Assembly: GCA_015493505.1 (NCBI GenBank)
Contig: WGDA01000003.1
Coordinates: 1 to 37,155, forward strand
Direction of reading: 5' to 3'
From: Pseudomonadota bacterium
Lineage (GTDB): Bacteria > Desulfobacterota > S145-22
Length of the DNA stretch: 37,155 nt
Positions 23,262 to 33,059 of this stretch are shown one piece after another. The position numbers were made by a program, and so were the translations under genes. The notes beneath the pieces were generated by a model, which was given only the letters and a program-made list of their open reading frames with translations, was not told the DNA's origin and made no database searches. Every line of letters starts with the position of its first letter. Within the stretch, counting starts at the first letter, position 1.

Positions 23262-23474
23262 GAGTTCCTCCTTCGTTTCGCAATGACTAACCTACTTCCT
23301 ACTCCTGTAGCAACAAACAATCAAAAAACGCGTAAAACTCTCCTTCACCTCCTTTCCTCCATGTAATTTATTCCCCGCCAATTATGTAAAAAAAACCCTT
23401 CCCATAAAGGGCGGGACAAGACAAACCTGTCAAAAAACGCCTTACTCTCTCTTCTGTCGCGTGATGTGAGACAC
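23262..23474 (-). other. Long 5' leader of the decaheme-barrel unit
   Basis: This AT-rich stretch of about 210 bases lies between the best promoter (23475-23502) and the decaheme start. It has no credible gene. It holds a hairpin plus T run (23388-23411), a second TTGACA on the minus strand (23433-23428) within a GACA-N4-TGTC repeat, and a GGAGG site before the start. I looked for the c-di-GMP riboswitch pattern and did not find it. Confidence 0.5.
23388..23411 (-). terminator. Attenuator-like hairpin in the decaheme leader
   Basis: On the minus strand CCCTT (23411-23407) pairs with AAGGG (23400-23396) and is followed by eight T (23395-23388). The stem is short (5 bp) but the T run is strong, and it lies between promoter and first gene, where a terminator would control expression. 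Confidence 0.4.
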
Positions 23475-23502
23475 ATTATAGTAAATTTTTTCACAATTGC
23501 AA
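23475..23502 (-). promoter_or_regulatory. Promoter of the decaheme-barrel unit
   Basis: On the minus strand TTGCAA (23502-23497) and a perfect TATAAT (23480-23475) are 16 bp apart. This gives a leader of about 200 bases before the decaheme cytochrome. Confidence 0.6.
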
Positions 23503-23643
23503 GCTTTTTTTATCATTTTTTTCTATTTTGTGAAGAAGAAAACAGTGGCTATTATCAATAATTGAAAATCCCGCCAGATATCATTTATTTGCGTGAAATA
23601 GGATCCAAAAGGGGGGTACTCGATGAAAATTGGGGCGTGAGGG

Positions 23644-23672
23644 TTGACAAAAGGGATTTTCTGTAATAGGAA
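23644..23672 (+). promoter_or_regulatory. Possible rpsT promoter
   Basis: TTGACA at 23644-23649 lies 17 bp before TAGGAA (23667-23672), a poor -10; TAATAG at 23664 is at 14 bp. The perfect -35 and its position 54 bases before rpsT support a promoter here, but the exact -10 is unsure. Confidence 0.4.
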
Positions 23673-23702
23673 GAGCCCACCAATTAAAAAGGAGGAGAGA
23701 CG

Positions 23703-23972
23703 TTGGCAAACCATCCATCTGCTTGGAAGCGCATTCGGCAGACCGAAAAGCGCACCATGAGGAATAAATTTTACCGGACCCGCATGAAAACATTTATCAA
23801 ACGGGTGAGGCAGGCGGTCAAGGAAAAAGACGCGGAACAGGCGACGGCGCACCTTCTCGCGGCCCAGGCCATTATCGCCAAAACCGCTTCCAAGGGCGTG
23901 ATCCATAAACGGACGGCGGCCCGCAAGATTTCCCGGCTGACCCGGCAGGTGAACGCCCTGAAGTCTTCCTGA
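23703..23972 (+). CDS. rpsT: 30S ribosomal protein bS20
   Basis: The 89-residue basic protein begins MANHPSAWKRIRQTEKR and continues with RNKFYRTRMKTFIK and the helical C-terminal part ending RLTRQVNAL, the standard S20 pattern. S20 binds 16S rRNA during early 30S assembly. The start codon is TTG at 23703 after AAGGAGGAG. A UUG start is also used by E. coli rpsT, where it takes part in autoregulation. The gene is alone on the plus strand, divergent from the decaheme unit and convergent with aroK, with a terminator shared downstream. Confidence 0.96.
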   Translation: MANHPSAWKRIRQTEKRTMRNKFYRTRMKTFIKRVRQAVKEKDAEQATAHLLAAQAIIAKTASKGVIHKRTAARKISRLTRQVNALKSS

Positions 23973-24027
23973 GGCCCCTGGGGCGTGAGCGCGTTAGAAT
24001 AATAGGACAGATAAAAAAACGAATGAT

Positions 24028-24065
24028 AAAACCCGTGGCGGTTTTACTGGCCACGGGCTTTTTTT
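24028..24065. terminator. Bidirectional terminator between rpsT and aroK
   Basis: CCCGTGGC (24032-24039) pairs with GCCACGGG (24050-24057). Seven T follow on the plus strand (24059-24065) and TTTT on the minus strand (24031-24028). The aroK stop codon lies within the plus-strand T run. Confidence 0.88.
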
Positions 24066-24582
24066 ACCCCCCTGACGCAAGAAGCGGAGACAAACGGCCG
24101 ATGATGTCCCCGCACGCCTCTTCTGGGCTCAGCCGCGTGTTGTCGCAGGTCAGGTCGGCGACCTTATGATAAAGGGGCAGCCGTTCACGGAACAGGGCCT
24201 CAAAGGTCTGGCCAGGGCGTTTGGCAATGCCGCGCTGGCCAAAATTGTGAATCCTTTTTTTCAGGCTTTCCAGTTCCACGTGTAAAAAGACGATGATGCC
24301 GTTTTCCTTCAGGTGCGCCATGGCTCGGGGGCTGTAAACCGCGCTCCCGCCCGTGGCCACAACGTGTCTCTCGAGGCGGAGAGAGAGCAGAAGCTCTTCC
24401 TCGATCTTCCGGAGTGCCAGATAGCCTTCCCGGTCCACGATATCCTGAAGGGTGCGTCCCTGCCGTTGTTCAATCAGGGCATCCGTATCTAGAAAACGGT
24501 AGGACAGGGCCTTGGCAAGGAGGACGCCCAGGGTGCTCTTTCCCGAGCCCGGCATGCCGACCAGGATAATGTTTTTTGCCAT
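24064..24582 (-). CDS. aroK: Shikimate kinase
   Basis: The 172-residue kinase has the P-loop GMPGSGKST (9-17), FLDTDALIEQ (shikimate-binding Asp region), FREREEELL-type segment ALRKIEEELL, and GQRGIAKRP in the lid. The usual GGG motif reads ATGGSAVY, so the third Gly is Ser. It phosphorylates shikimate at the 3-hydroxyl with ATP in aromatic amino-acid synthesis. It is the last gene of the minus-strand operon and its ATG directly abuts the holA stop. Confidence 0.85.
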   Translation of the reverse strand: MAKNIILVGMPGSGKSTLGVLLAKALSYRFLDTDALIEQRQGRTLQDIVDREGYLALRKIEEELLLSLRLERHVVATGGSAVYSPRAMAHLKENGIIVFLHVELESLKKRIHNFGQRGIAKRPGQTFEALFRERLPLYHKVADLTCDNTRLSPEEACGDIIGRLSPLLASGG

Positions 24583-25665
24583 TTATCCCCCCCGCTCGCT
24601 TTCCAGGGTGGAGAGTGCAAAGACGAGCTGCTCCATGACCTGGAGAGGTGGTAGGCGGCTCCCCTTGAGAAGGCGATCGGTCTCGCGAAGGCGGGTGAAA
24701 GCACGCCTCAGCCTTTCCATCGACATTCCCCGGGCCTGGCGGGTGATTTTGTCCACCACAAACCGGGAGTGATGGAGCCGCTTCAGCTCTTTCTGATTCC
24801 CCTCCTGAATCAGGACCCGCGCCTTCAAAACCAGGTGGTAATGCCAGGAAAGGACGGCAAGGATTCTCAGGGGCGGTTCAGGCATCCTCAGGATTTCCCT
24901 GATAATCTCCATGGCCTTTCCCTTCTGTCCGGCTGTGATGGCGTTCAGGAGGGCGAAGACATCCCGCGGCATTTCCGCGGCGGAGACGATTTCAAGGTCT
25001 TCTTCGGACAGTGTTTCCCGATCGCCTGACAGGAGCAGGACTTTTTCCAGCTCACTTGCCAGACGCGCGGCGTCCGGCCCAACCATCCCGATGAGTTGTT
25101 CCACCCATGTGGCGGAGGCGCGCTTTCCGTTTTCTGACAGGAAAGCCCGGACGAACCGGCTTGCCTCTGAGGCGGTAAACTGTGAACAGGGAACCAGTAC
25201 CGCCGCGTGGGGGAGTGCCCGGTACAGGCGACTATTTTTCCGGAGGCCAGCTGCGGAAGAAATCAGCAGCAGCGTGTTCCGGGAGGGATGGGCGATGTAT
25301 CTCAGCAGGGCGTTGTCAAGGCCGGAATCGGTCTCCCGGCGGGGGTTCTGATCGCGTTTTTTTTCTTCTTTGAGAAGGGACGCCGAGGCCGTTTCAAACC
25401 GCTGAAGCACGACGACTTTCAGCCTCTGGCCCATGGGGAGCGTTTTCAGGGTGCTAAGCAGGTGTCCCGGATCAGTTTCGCGCGCCTCCCATTCCTCCAG
25501 GGCAAAAACGCGGTCTTTTTCCGAGGGAAGGAGGTGTTCAACGAGTTGTGAGATGAGCCGGTTTCGGGTGTAGGTATCCGGGCCATAGACAAAAATGAGG
25601 GGAGGAAGGGATTTGCCCTTCCGTATTCCGTCCATCAGGGAGTCGGGGGATTTTTCTACGGCCAT
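24583..25665 (-). CDS. holA: DNA polymerase III subunit delta
   Basis: The 360-residue product has the HolA pattern: LPPLIFVYGPDTYTRNRLI at the start of the AAA-like domain, the central FVRAFLSENGKRA...LIGMVGPDAARLASELEKVLL region, then DVFALLNAITAGQKGKAMEI and the C-terminal collar helices. Delta opens the beta clamp in the clamp loader. The Walker residues are degenerate, as is normal for delta. It lies 38 bases after lptE; lptE-holA adjacency is widespread in Gram-negative bacteria and supports both calls. Confidence 0.9.
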   Translation of the reverse strand: MAVEKSPDSLMDGIRKGKSLPPLIFVYGPDTYTRNRLISQLVEHLLPSEKDRVFALEEWEARETDPGHLLSTLKTLPMGQRLKVVVLQRFETASASLLKEEKKRDQNPRRETDSGLDNALLRYIAHPSRNTLLLISSAAGLRKNSRLYRALPHAAVLVPCSQFTASEASRFVRAFLSENGKRASATWVEQLIGMVGPDAARLASELEKVLLLSGDRETLSEEDLEIVSAAEMPRDVFALLNAITAGQKGKAMEIIREILRMPEPPLRILAVLSWHYHLVLKARVLIQEGNQKELKRLHHSRFVVDKITRQARGMSMERLRRAFTRLRETDRLLKGSRLPPLQVMEQLVFALSTLESERGG

Positions 25666-25703
25666 GACGGGGTAAAGGGCGGGAAGCGGTTTACGGGCTT
25701 TTC

Positions 25704-26228
25704 TCAGAAATTCTCAAGCATCCGGTCATGGATCATTTCCGCGAGGTACCTGGCGATCTTCTGAATGGCCACCTTTTTGCGTGCCTCGTTCACGATGGTG
25801 TTGGTGGAGGCGTCATAATCCGCGTAGTCAGACAGGCGTTTCGCCCGCCAGATGACCTTTCCGGTTTTCGCCCGGACGAGGGAAACCTTGGCCGCGATGG
25901 TGACCCGATACTGGGAGACCTTGCCCCCGTTCGCGTAGGTCAAGGTGTCATCGCTGTATTCGGTCAAGACACCGTAGATAATGGCGTCGGCGTGTTTGGC
26001 ATCCGTGATTTTGAGCTCTTTCCCCTTGACGAACTGGGCGATGAGGGCGTTGGTGAAATAGTTTTCGATGTTGGTTTCCGTGGTGTTGTTTTTGAAGATG
26101 GGAATCGCGATGGACTGGATATCCTTGGGGAGGTTGTTCTCTTTCCCCTTGAAATGATAACCACATCCCCCTACAAAAATCAGGAGCAGAATGACCGCCA
26201 ATCCCTTCAACAGCAAACGGTTACGCAT
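25704..26228 (-). CDS. lptE: LPS-assembly lipoprotein LptE
   Basis: The 174-residue lipoprotein has a signal peptide with lipobox VGGC (Cys22) followed by GYHFKGKENNLPKDIQSIAIPIF, typical of the LptE family. It plugs the LptD barrel in the outer membrane and helps deliver lipopolysaccharide. VLTEYSDDTLTYANGGKVSQYR and WRAKRLSDYADY fit the family core. It lies between leuS and holA, the usual order in many proteobacteria, which supports the call. This also confirms a diderm, LPS-bearing cell. Confidence 0.88.
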   Translation of the reverse strand: MRNRLLLKGLAVILLLIFVGGCGYHFKGKENNLPKDIQSIAIPIFKNNTTETNIENYFTNALIAQFVKGKELKITDAKHADAIIYGVLTEYSDDTLTYANGGKVSQYRVTIAAKVSLVRAKTGKVIWRAKRLSDYADYDASTNTIVNEARKKVAIQKIARYLAEMIHDRMLENF

Positions 26229-26303
26229 AGGACTCTCCCTTTAAAGGTTCTCCTTTTCCTACCATACAGCACCGGATATGACAAGACGGGCGCGTCTCCC
26301 ACC

Positions 26304-28769
26304 CTATCCAACCACGATATTGAGCAGTTTTTTGGGAACGTAGATGACTTTCCGGATGGTCTTTCCCTTCATGTGTTTCTGAACCTTTTCCAGGGCCAGG
26401 GCCTTTTCCTTGACTTCTGCCTCCGTCACATCCGCTGGCAGGCTCAGGCGGTCCCGCAGCTTTCCATTCACCTGAACCACGATGGTGATTTCCTCCTCCC
26501 GCGCCGCCTCCGCGTCAAACCCCGGCCAGGGTTCATTCAGGAGATACGTTTGTCGCCCGATCCGATGCCACAGCTCCTCGGTGACATGCGGCACGAAGGG
26601 TGACAAGAGGATGAGGATGGCCGTAACCGCTTCCTGGAACGCCCCGGTGGTCGCCGCGTCCGGTGGTAACACCCCGTACACGGTGTTGGTCAGCTCCATG
26701 ATGGCGCTGATGGCCGTGTTGAAGTGATACCGGGCGATATCGTCCGTGACCTTGCAGATGGTCTGATGGGTCTTTCGATGGAGATCCTGGGAGGTCTTGT
26801 CGTTTCCCACTTGGGATGGCGTTCCTTTCAGGGTTTCCAGGTTTTCCATGACGAGCCGCCAGACGCGGTTGATGAAACGGTAGCTCCCCTCGACTCCCTG
26901 GTCGCTCCAGTCCAGGTCGCGCTCAGGCGGGGCGGCGAAGAGGCTGAAGAGGCGGGCCGTGTCCGCGCCATATTTTTCAATCAGGTAGTTGGGGTCCACC
27001 ACGTTCCCCTTGGATTTGGACATCTTCGCCCCATCCTTAATCACCATGCCCTGGGTCAGCAGGTTGGTGAAGGGTTCGTCGAAGGTCACGTAGCCAAAGT
27101 CCCTCAGGACCTTGGTATAGAAGCGGGAGTAGAGCAAATGGAGAATGGCGTGCTCGATGCCGCCGATGTACTGGTCCACGGGGAGCCAGTATTTGACTGC
27201 CTCCGGGTCGAACAGACCCTGGTCATAGTGGGGGGAGGCGTAGCGTTCGTAGTACCATGAGGATTCCACAAACGTATCCATCGTGTCCGTCTCCCGCCGC
27301 GCCGGTTTTCCGCATTTCGGGCAGGTGGTTTCGTAGAAGGAGGGGTCCCTGGGCAGGGGGGATTGGCCGTCCTTGCCCACCTTTAGGTCGAGGGGAAGCA
27401 CCACTGGAAGATCCTTCTCGGGAACGGGCACGATACCGCACGTCTCGCAGTAGATGATGGGGATGGGGGCGCCCCAGTAGCGCTGCCGGGAGATTCCCCA
27501 GTCGCGAAGCCGGTACTGCACCGTGCGTTTCCCGATGCCTTTTTCCTCCAGATAGTCGGCAATCCTTTCCATCGCCTCGCGGTTTGGAAGCCCGTTGAAG
27601 GGGCCTGAATTCACGAGGATTCCGTCTTCCGTGTAGGCCGCCTCCATGGTCTCCGGATCGAGGGGGTTTCCTTCCGGCTGAATGACCACCACAAGGGGCA
27701 GGTTGTATTTTTTCGCGAACTCGAAGTCGCGCTGGTCATGCGTGGGCACCGCCATGACCGCGCCGGTGCCGTATTCCATCAGAACGAAATTGGCCACGTA
27801 GATGGGCATCTCCCAACCGGTCAGGGGGTTGAGGCAATACGCCCCCGTAAAGACCCCTTCCTTTTCCAGGTCCTCCGAGGACCGCACGATCTTGTCCTGG
27901 CGTTTCGTCCGCTCCACGAAGTCTCTGACGGCCCCGAATTGAGGCGTTCCCTTTGCCAGTTCCAGCGCGAGGGGATGTTCCGGGGCCAGGCTCATGAAGG
28001 TGGCGCCGAAAAGCGTGTCCTGCCGGGTGGTGAAGACCGTGATGGCCTCGTCGCGGCCCTTGATGGGGAAGTCCACCTCCACACCGAAGCTCTTCCCGAT
28101 CCAGTTTCGCTGCATGGTCAGGACGCGTTCGGGCCAGCCGGGGAGTTTGTCGCAATATTCGAGGAGTTCATCCGCGTACGCGGTGATCCGGAAGAACCAT
28201 TGCTCCAGCTCCCTAGGGGTGACTTCCTGGTGGCATCGCCAGCATTTGCCTGCCTCTACCTGCTCGTTCGCCAGGACCGTCTGGCAGGTTTCGCACCAGT
28301 TTACCGTCGATTTCTTCTTGTATGCCAGCCCCTTTTCGTACATCTTGAGAAAGATGAGCTGCTCCCAGCGGTAGTATTCCGGTTCACAGGTGGCCAGTTC
28401 CCGGTCCCAGTCGTAACTGAAACCCATGCGTTTCAACTGCGCCCGCATGGCGTCGATGTTCTGATGGGTCCACACGTTCGGGTGAATCCCATGCTGAATG
28501 GCCGCGTTCTCCGCCGGCATCCCGAAGGCGTCCCACCCCATGGGGTGCAGCACGTTCAGCCCCCGCATCCGAAGGAAACGCGCCATCACGTCCCCGATGG
28601 AGTAGTTCCGCACGTGCCCCATGTGAATCTTTCCGGAGGGGTAGGGGAACATCTCCAGCAGATAAAATTTCTTCTTCGTGGGATCTTCCGTCACGTGAAA
28701 CAGCCGGTCGGCTTCCCACCGTTTTTGCCAGGCAGGCTCGATGACTTCCGGTTCATACTTGGGAATCAT
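26304..28769 (-). CDS. leuS: Leucine--tRNA ligase
   Basis: The 821-residue class-I synthetase has the HIGH-type motif HMGH (49-52, in [15 protein letters not shown]), a Cys pair typical of bacterial LeuRS ([18 protein letters not shown]), and an editing domain with [12 protein letters not shown]. It also has KMSKS in [10 protein letters not shown] (about 580). Its length fits the bacterial enzyme. It charges tRNA-Leu. It starts five bases after the argG stop, so it is part of the arginine-gene transcript. There is no leader space for a T-box. Confidence 0.97.
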   Translation of the reverse strand: MIPKYEPEVIEPAWQKRWEADRLFHVTEDPTKKKFYLLEMFPYPSGKIHMGHVRNYSIGDVMARFLRMRGLNVLHPMGWDAFGMPAENAAIQHGIHPNVWTHQNIDAMRAQLKRMGFSYDWDRELATCEPEYYRWEQLIFLKMYEKGLAYKKKSTVNWCETCQTVLANEQVEAGKCWRCHQEVTPRELEQWFFRITAYADELLEYCDKLPGWPERVLTMQRNWIGKSFGVEVDFPIKGRDEAITVFTTRQDTLFGATFMSLAPEHPLALELAKGTPQFGAVRDFVERTKRQDKIVRSSEDLEKEGVFTGAYCLNPLTGWEMPIYVANFVLMEYGTGAVMAVPTHDQRDFEFAKKYNLPLVVVIQPEGNPLDPETMEAAYTEDGILVNSGPFNGLPNREAMERIADYLEEKGIGKRTVQYRLRDWGISRQRYWGAPIPIIYCETCGIVPVPEKDLPVVLPLDLKVGKDGQSPLPRDPSFYETTCPKCGKPARRETDTMDTFVESSWYYERYASPHYDQGLFDPEAVKYWLPVDQYIGGIEHAILHLLYSRFYTKVLRDFGYVTFDEPFTNLLTQGMVIKDGAKMSKSKGNVVDPNYLIEKYGADTARLFSLFAAPPERDLDWSDQGVEGSYRFINRVWRLVMENLETLKGTPSQVGNDKTSQDLHRKTHQTICKVTDDIARYHFNTAISAIMELTNTVYGVLPPDAATTGAFQEAVTAILILLSPFVPHVTEELWHRIGRQTYLLNEPWPGFDAEAAREEEITIVVQVNGKLRDRLSLPADVTEAEVKEKALALEKVQKHMKGKTIRKVIYVPKKLLNIVVG

Positions 28770-28774
28770 GGTCT

Positions 28775-29992
28775 CTATCCTCGTGTTCTCTTTTCTTCCA
28801 TGAGTCTCCGGATTCTCAGTCTCAGGGCGTTCAGGCGAATAAAGCCGCTCGCGTCGCTCTGCTGGTACACCTCGTCCGCCTCGAAGGTGGCGAAGTCTTC
28901 ACTGTACAGGGAATAGGGGGACCGGCGGCCCACTACCATGCAGTTGCCCTTGTAAAGCTTCAGACGGACATCCCCGGTGACCTCTTTCTGCGTTTCCTCA
29001 ATGGTTTTCCAGAGGACTTGCATCTCGGGCGCGTACCAGTAACCGTAATAGATGAGTTCCGCGATCTTCGGCATGAGGCTGTCCTTCAGGTGCATGACCT
29101 CCCGATCCAGGGTGATCGATTCCAACGCACGGTGGGCGGTATGCAGCACGGTGCCGCCGGGGGTTTCATAGACACCGCGTGATTTCATCCCCACGTACCG
29201 GTTTTCCACCATGTCCACCCGTCCGATGCCGTTTTCGCCCGCGATCTGGTTCAGGGACTCCAGCAGGGTGGCCGGGGAAAGCCGTTTGCCGTCGATGGCC
29301 ACGGGGATTCCCGACTCGAAGGAAATCGTGATATAGCGCGGCGTGTCCGGCGCAGCCTCGGGAGAAACCGACATCACGAACATGTCTTCGGGAGGTTCGT
29401 TCCAGGGGTCCTCCAGGATTCCGCCCTCGAAGCTGATATGCAGAAGGTTCCGGTCACTGCTGTAGGGCTTCTCCTTCGTGACGGGAACCGGAATGCCGTG
29501 CTCCTTCGCGTAGGCAATCAGATCGCTGCGGGAACGAAACGACCATTCCCGCCAGGGGGCGATAACCCGGATGTTCGGGTCCAGGCTCAGGTAGGTCAGT
29601 TCGAAACGTACCTGGTCGTTCCCCTTGCCCGTCGCCCCGTGGGCCACCGCGTCGGCGCCTTCCTGGTGGGCGATTTCGATCTGCCGTTTGGCGATGAGGG
29701 GCCGGGCGACAGAGGTTCCGAGCAGGTAGCTGGCTTCATAGATGGCCCCCGCCTGAATGGTGGGAAAAACGAAGTCCCGAACGAATTCTTCACGCAGGTC
29801 GTCGATGTAAACCTTGCTGGCCCCGGTCTTTTTCGCCTTTTCCTCAATGGGCGCCACTTCTTCTCCCTGCCCCAGGTCCGCGGCAAAGGCGATGACCTCG
29901 CAGTGATAAGTCTCCATCAGCCATTTCAGGATGATGGAGGTGTCCAGGCCCCCCGAATAGGCGAGTACAACCTTTTTGATTTTATCAGACAT
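28775..29992 (-). CDS. argG: Argininosuccinate synthase
   Basis: The 405-residue product has the PP-loop AYSGGLDTS (11-19), [26 protein letters not shown] and [16 protein letters not shown], all argininosuccinate synthase signatures. It joins citrulline and aspartate using ATP, the step after ArgF. A gap of 89 bases separates it from argF upstream, with AAAGGAG before the ATG. No argH follows; leuS takes that place. Confidence 0.97.
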   Translation of the reverse strand: MSDKIKKVVLAYSGGLDTSIILKWLMETYHCEVIAFAADLGQGEEVAPIEEKAKKTGASKVYIDDLREEFVRDFVFPTIQAGAIYEASYLLGTSVARPLIAKRQIEIAHQEGADAVAHGATGKGNDQVRFELTYLSLDPNIRVIAPWREWSFRSRSDLIAYAKEHGIPVPVTKEKPYSSDRNLLHISFEGGILEDPWNEPPEDMFVMSVSPEAAPDTPRYITISFESGIPVAIDGKRLSPATLLESLNQIAGENGIGRVDMVENRYVGMKSRGVYETPGGTVLHTAHRALESITLDREVMHLKDSLMPKIAELIYYGYWYAPEMQVLWKTIEETQKEVTGDVRLKLYKGNCMVVGRRSPYSLYSEDFATFEADEVYQQSDASGFIRLNALRLRIRRLMEEKRTRG

Positions 29993-30081
29993 TGTGAATT
30001 TCTCCTTTTTTACTTCTTTTTTGTTTCCGGGCAGAACCGGTTTATTTAAACACCCTCTTTCGACTAATGTCGCCAGTGGAA

Positions 30082-30984
30082 TCAGGATAACAGAAAGGCA
30101 AGGATCGCCTTCTGGGTGTGCAGGCGGTTTTCCGCCTCATCGAACACGATGGATTGCGGCCCGTCCATGACCTCTGCCGCCACCTCCTGCCCCCGGTGGG
30201 CGGGCAGGCAGTGCATGAAGACCGCGTCCTTCGCCGCCAGGGCCATGAGGGACGGGGTGACCTGGAAATCTTTGAGATCCCGCAGGCGTTTTTGCGCCTC
30301 TTCTTCCTGGCCCATGCTGGCCCAGACGTCCGTGTAAACCACGTCGGCGCCTGCCACGGCCTCTTTGGGGTCGTGGGTGAGTGTGACGCGTTCTTTCGGC
30401 GCTTCCGCTATGATCTCAGGACTGGGCTCGTAGCCCGTGGGACACCCCAGTTTCAGGGTGAAATTGAGGCGGCTGGCCGCCAGGATCCACGAGTGGGCCA
30501 CGTTATTGCCATCCCCCACATAGGCGACAGTGACGCCTTCCACCGCGCCCTTTCGCTCATGGATGGTAAAGAGATCCGAGAGGATCTGGCAGGGATGGGT
30601 CAGGTCCGTCAGCATGTTAATCACGGGGACCGACGCGGCGGACGCCAGGGAGGTCACCGCCTCGTGGCTGTAGGCGCGAATCGCGATGCCGTCCGCATAG
30701 CGGGAGAGCACCTGTCCCGTGTCCTCCACCGTTTCGCCCCGCCCCAGTTGCATCTCGCCCGCGCGCAGGACGATGGGGGTGGCGCCGAGCTGGGCAATGC
30801 CCACCTCGAAGGAGACGCGGGTCCGGGTAGAGGGTTTTTCAAAGATGAGCGCAACGGTTTTTCCCAAAAGCATGGGGTGGGGGATTCCCCGTTTCTGAAG
30901 GTCTTTGAGCCGCGTGGCCTCTTCAATGATGTGAAGCATCTCCTCGCGGGTCAGCTCAAGCAGCGTTACCAGATCTCGTTTCAT
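30082..30984 (-). CDS. argF: Ornithine carbamoyltransferase
   Basis: The 300-residue product has the carbamoyl-phosphate motif STRTR (52-56), HPCQ (in [14 protein letters not shown]) and the ornithine-side motif [10 protein letters not shown]. It turns ornithine and carbamoyl phosphate into citrulline. Its ATG overlaps the argD stop (ATGA). The length matches anabolic enzymes. It sits directly in the arginine synthesis order argB-argD-argF-argG, which argues against a catabolic role. Confidence 0.97.
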   Translation of the reverse strand: MKRDLVTLLELTREEMLHIIEEATRLKDLQKRGIPHPMLLGKTVALIFEKPSTRTRVSFEVGIAQLGATPIVLRAGEMQLGRGETVEDTGQVLSRYADGIAIRAYSHEAVTSLASAASVPVINMLTDLTHPCQILSDLFTIHERKGAVEGVTVAYVGDGNNVAHSWILAASRLNFTLKLGCPTGYEPSPEIIAEAPKERVTLTHDPKEAVAGADVVYTDVWASMGQEEEAQKRLRDLKDFQVTPSLMALAAKDAVFMHCLPAHRGQEVAAEVMDGPQSIVFDEAENRLHTQKAILAFLLS

Positions 30985-32177
30985 TTAACCTCTCCAAATA
31001 TCTCTTCCAGAATTTCAAACATCTCTTCTACTTCTTTTTCAGAAATAATCAAGGGGGGAAGCAGTCGCAGGACCGATTCCTGGGTGCAGTTGATCAAAAG
31101 ACCCCGTTTGAAGGCGCTGGTTACCATCTCCTTGCAAGGAACGGACAGCTTGAGCCCCACGATCAGGCCGCGCCCACGGATTTCCTCGATAAAGCCGAAC
31201 CGCCCGGCCATCTCGTTGAAGCGGGCACGGATCAGGTCTCCCATTTCGAGGACGTGACGAAGGAATTTCTCGTCCGTGACGTGACGCATTACGACCAGGC
31301 CCGCCCGGCAGGCCACCGGATTTCCCCCGAAGGTGGAGCCGTGGCTGCCCGCGCCAAGGGTTTCCGCGTATTTTTCCTTCGCCAGCATGGCACCCAGGGG
31401 CAGGCCACCTCCCAGGGCCTTCGCCAGTGTCATGATGTCCGGGTTGATGCCGGCCCACTGGTGGGCGAACAGGTGTCCCGTGCGCCCCATGCCCACCTGG
31501 ATTTCATCCGCGATGAGGAGAATGTCCCGATCGGTACAGAGCTGGCGGACCTTTTTGAGATAGTTATCCGGAAGTACCACCACGCCGCCCTCTCCCAGGA
31601 TGGGCTCCAGCATGATGGCGCAGGTCTTCTCCGTAACCGCCTGTTCCATGGCGGCAAAGTCTCCCGCCGGGACGTGGACGAACCCCTCCAGCAGCGGCGC
31701 GAACCCTTTTTTGACCTTTGGCTGAGCAGTGGCGGAGATGGTTGCCATCGTCCGCCCGTGGAAGGAATCCTCAAGGGTGATGATTTCGTAGCATTCATCA
31801 CCATGGGTTTCCCGGGCGTATTTCCGCGCCAGTTTGATGGCCGCCTCGTTGGCCTCCGCCCCGGAGTTGCAGAAAAAAACACGGTTGAGAGAAGAGTTGC
31901 TGACGAGAGATTCCGCCAACTCCGTCTGGGGTGGCATAAAATAGAGGTTGGAAGCGTGCTGCAGGGTTTTGGCCTGGTCACAGATGGCCGCCACGATTTC
32001 CGGGTGGCTGTGCCCCAGGCTGGCGACGCCGATGCCGCTCAGGAAATCCACATAGCGCTTCCCCTCCGCGTCGAACAGGGCCGCCCCCTCTCCCCGGACC
32101 ATGGCCGAGGGAAACCGGTTGTACGTGGGAAAGAAAACCTTTTCGGAGGTCTCTCTGATTTGTTCGCTTCGTGTCAT
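30981..32177 (-). CDS. argD: Acetylornithine aminotransferase
   Basis: The 398-residue class-III PLP aminotransferase has FCNSGAEANEAAIKLARKY, the cofactor Asp segment LLIADEIQVGMGRTG and the Schiff-base Lys in LAKALGGGLPLGAML. It makes N-acetylornithine from N-acetylglutamate semialdehyde. ATG overlaps the argB end by four bases. Related enzymes (succinylornithine, GABA transaminases) share these motifs; position between argB and argF decides the call. Confidence 0.95.
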   Translation of the reverse strand: MTRSEQIRETSEKVFFPTYNRFPSAMVRGEGAALFDAEGKRYVDFLSGIGVASLGHSHPEIVAAICDQAKTLQHASNLYFMPPQTELAESLVSNSSLNRVFFCNSGAEANEAAIKLARKYARETHGDECYEIITLEDSFHGRTMATISATAQPKVKKGFAPLLEGFVHVPAGDFAAMEQAVTEKTCAIMLEPILGEGGVVVLPDNYLKKVRQLCTDRDILLIADEIQVGMGRTGHLFAHQWAGINPDIMTLAKALGGGLPLGAMLAKEKYAETLGAGSHGSTFGGNPVACRAGLVVMRHVTDEKFLRHVLEMGDLIRARFNEMAGRFGFIEEIRGRGLIVGLKLSVPCKEMVTSAFKRGLLINCTQESVLRLLPPLIISEKEVEEMFEILEEIFGEVK

Positions 32178-33052
32178 GTCGTATCCCTTGTAACTTCGGT
32201 GCCCACCCCGCCGCGGGTAAAGATTTCCAGCAGGACGGCATGTGGCAGGGAGCCGTTGATGATGTGGGTTTTCCCCACCCCGTTTTTGACCGCGTCGATG
32301 ACGCAGCGGATTTTTGGGATCATGCCCCCCTCGATGACCCCGTCGGCGATGAGTGCCTCGGCCTGGGACACGGTCAGGGACGACAGCAGACGGCCATCGC
32401 GGTCCATGACGCCGTCCACGTCGGTCAGGAGAATCAGCTTTTCCGCCCGCAGCGCCTCCGCGACGCGCCCCGCCACGTGATCGGCATTCAGGTTCAGGGC
32501 CTGGCCTCCGGCCCCCTGGCCAACGGGCGCCACCACGGGGATGAATCCCCGGGCGATGAGGGTCGAAAGGATGTCGGGGCGGATTTCCGCTACTTCGCCC
32601 ACCTGGCCCAGGTCCACCGTTTCTTCACGGGTTGCACCTCCGAGGCGCATCTTCTCCGCCCGGATGAGGTTTCCGTCCTTGCCGGCCAGCCCCACGGCGT
32701 TGCCGCCAAACTTGTTTATGCGGCGCACGATGTCCCCGTTCACCCGTCCCGTGAGGACCATCTCGACCACCTCCATGGTGCGTTCGTCCGTGACGCGCAG
32801 GCCCTCGTGGAAGCGGGTTTCAATCCCGAGCTGGGAAAGGAGCCGGGCGATCTGGGGGCCGCCCCCGTGCACGACGATGGGGTGAATCCCGACGGTGGCC
32901 AGCAGGACGATATCCCGGGCGAAGCCATCCTCCAGGGCCGGGTCCTGCATGGCGTGCCCCCCGTACTTGACGACAACGGTCTTGCCGGCAAACGCCTGAA
33001 TGTAGGGCAGGGCTTCGATCAGGGTTTCGGCGCGGTGAATCAGTTCCTTCAT
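32174..33052 (-). CDS. argB: Acetylglutamate kinase
   Basis: The 292-residue amino-acid kinase has VVKYGGHAM, IVVHGGGPQI, LNLNADHVAGRVAEAL and LLTDVDGVMD. An N-terminal helix (HRAETLIEALPYIQAF) precedes the fold, as in hexameric arginine-inhibited enzymes, so feedback inhibition by arginine is likely but inferred. It catalyses the second step of arginine synthesis. It starts seven bases after the hslU stop and overlaps argD. Confidence 0.97.
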   Translation of the reverse strand: MKELIHRAETLIEALPYIQAFAGKTVVVKYGGHAMQDPALEDGFARDIVLLATVGIHPIVVHGGGPQIARLLSQLGIETRFHEGLRVTDERTMEVVEMVLTGRVNGDIVRRINKFGGNAVGLAGKDGNLIRAEKMRLGGATREETVDLGQVGEVAEIRPDILSTLIARGFIPVVAPVGQGAGGQALNLNADHVAGRVAEALRAEKLILLTDVDGVMDRDGRLLSSLTVSQAEALIADGVIEGGMIPKIRCVIDAVKNGVGKTHIINGSLPHAVLLEIFTRGGVGTEVTRDTT

Positions 33053-33059
33053 GAGCCTT

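Noticed and set aside
23262-23474. c-di-GMP riboswitch in the decaheme leader
   Set aside because: The conserved core pattern is not present on the minus strand.
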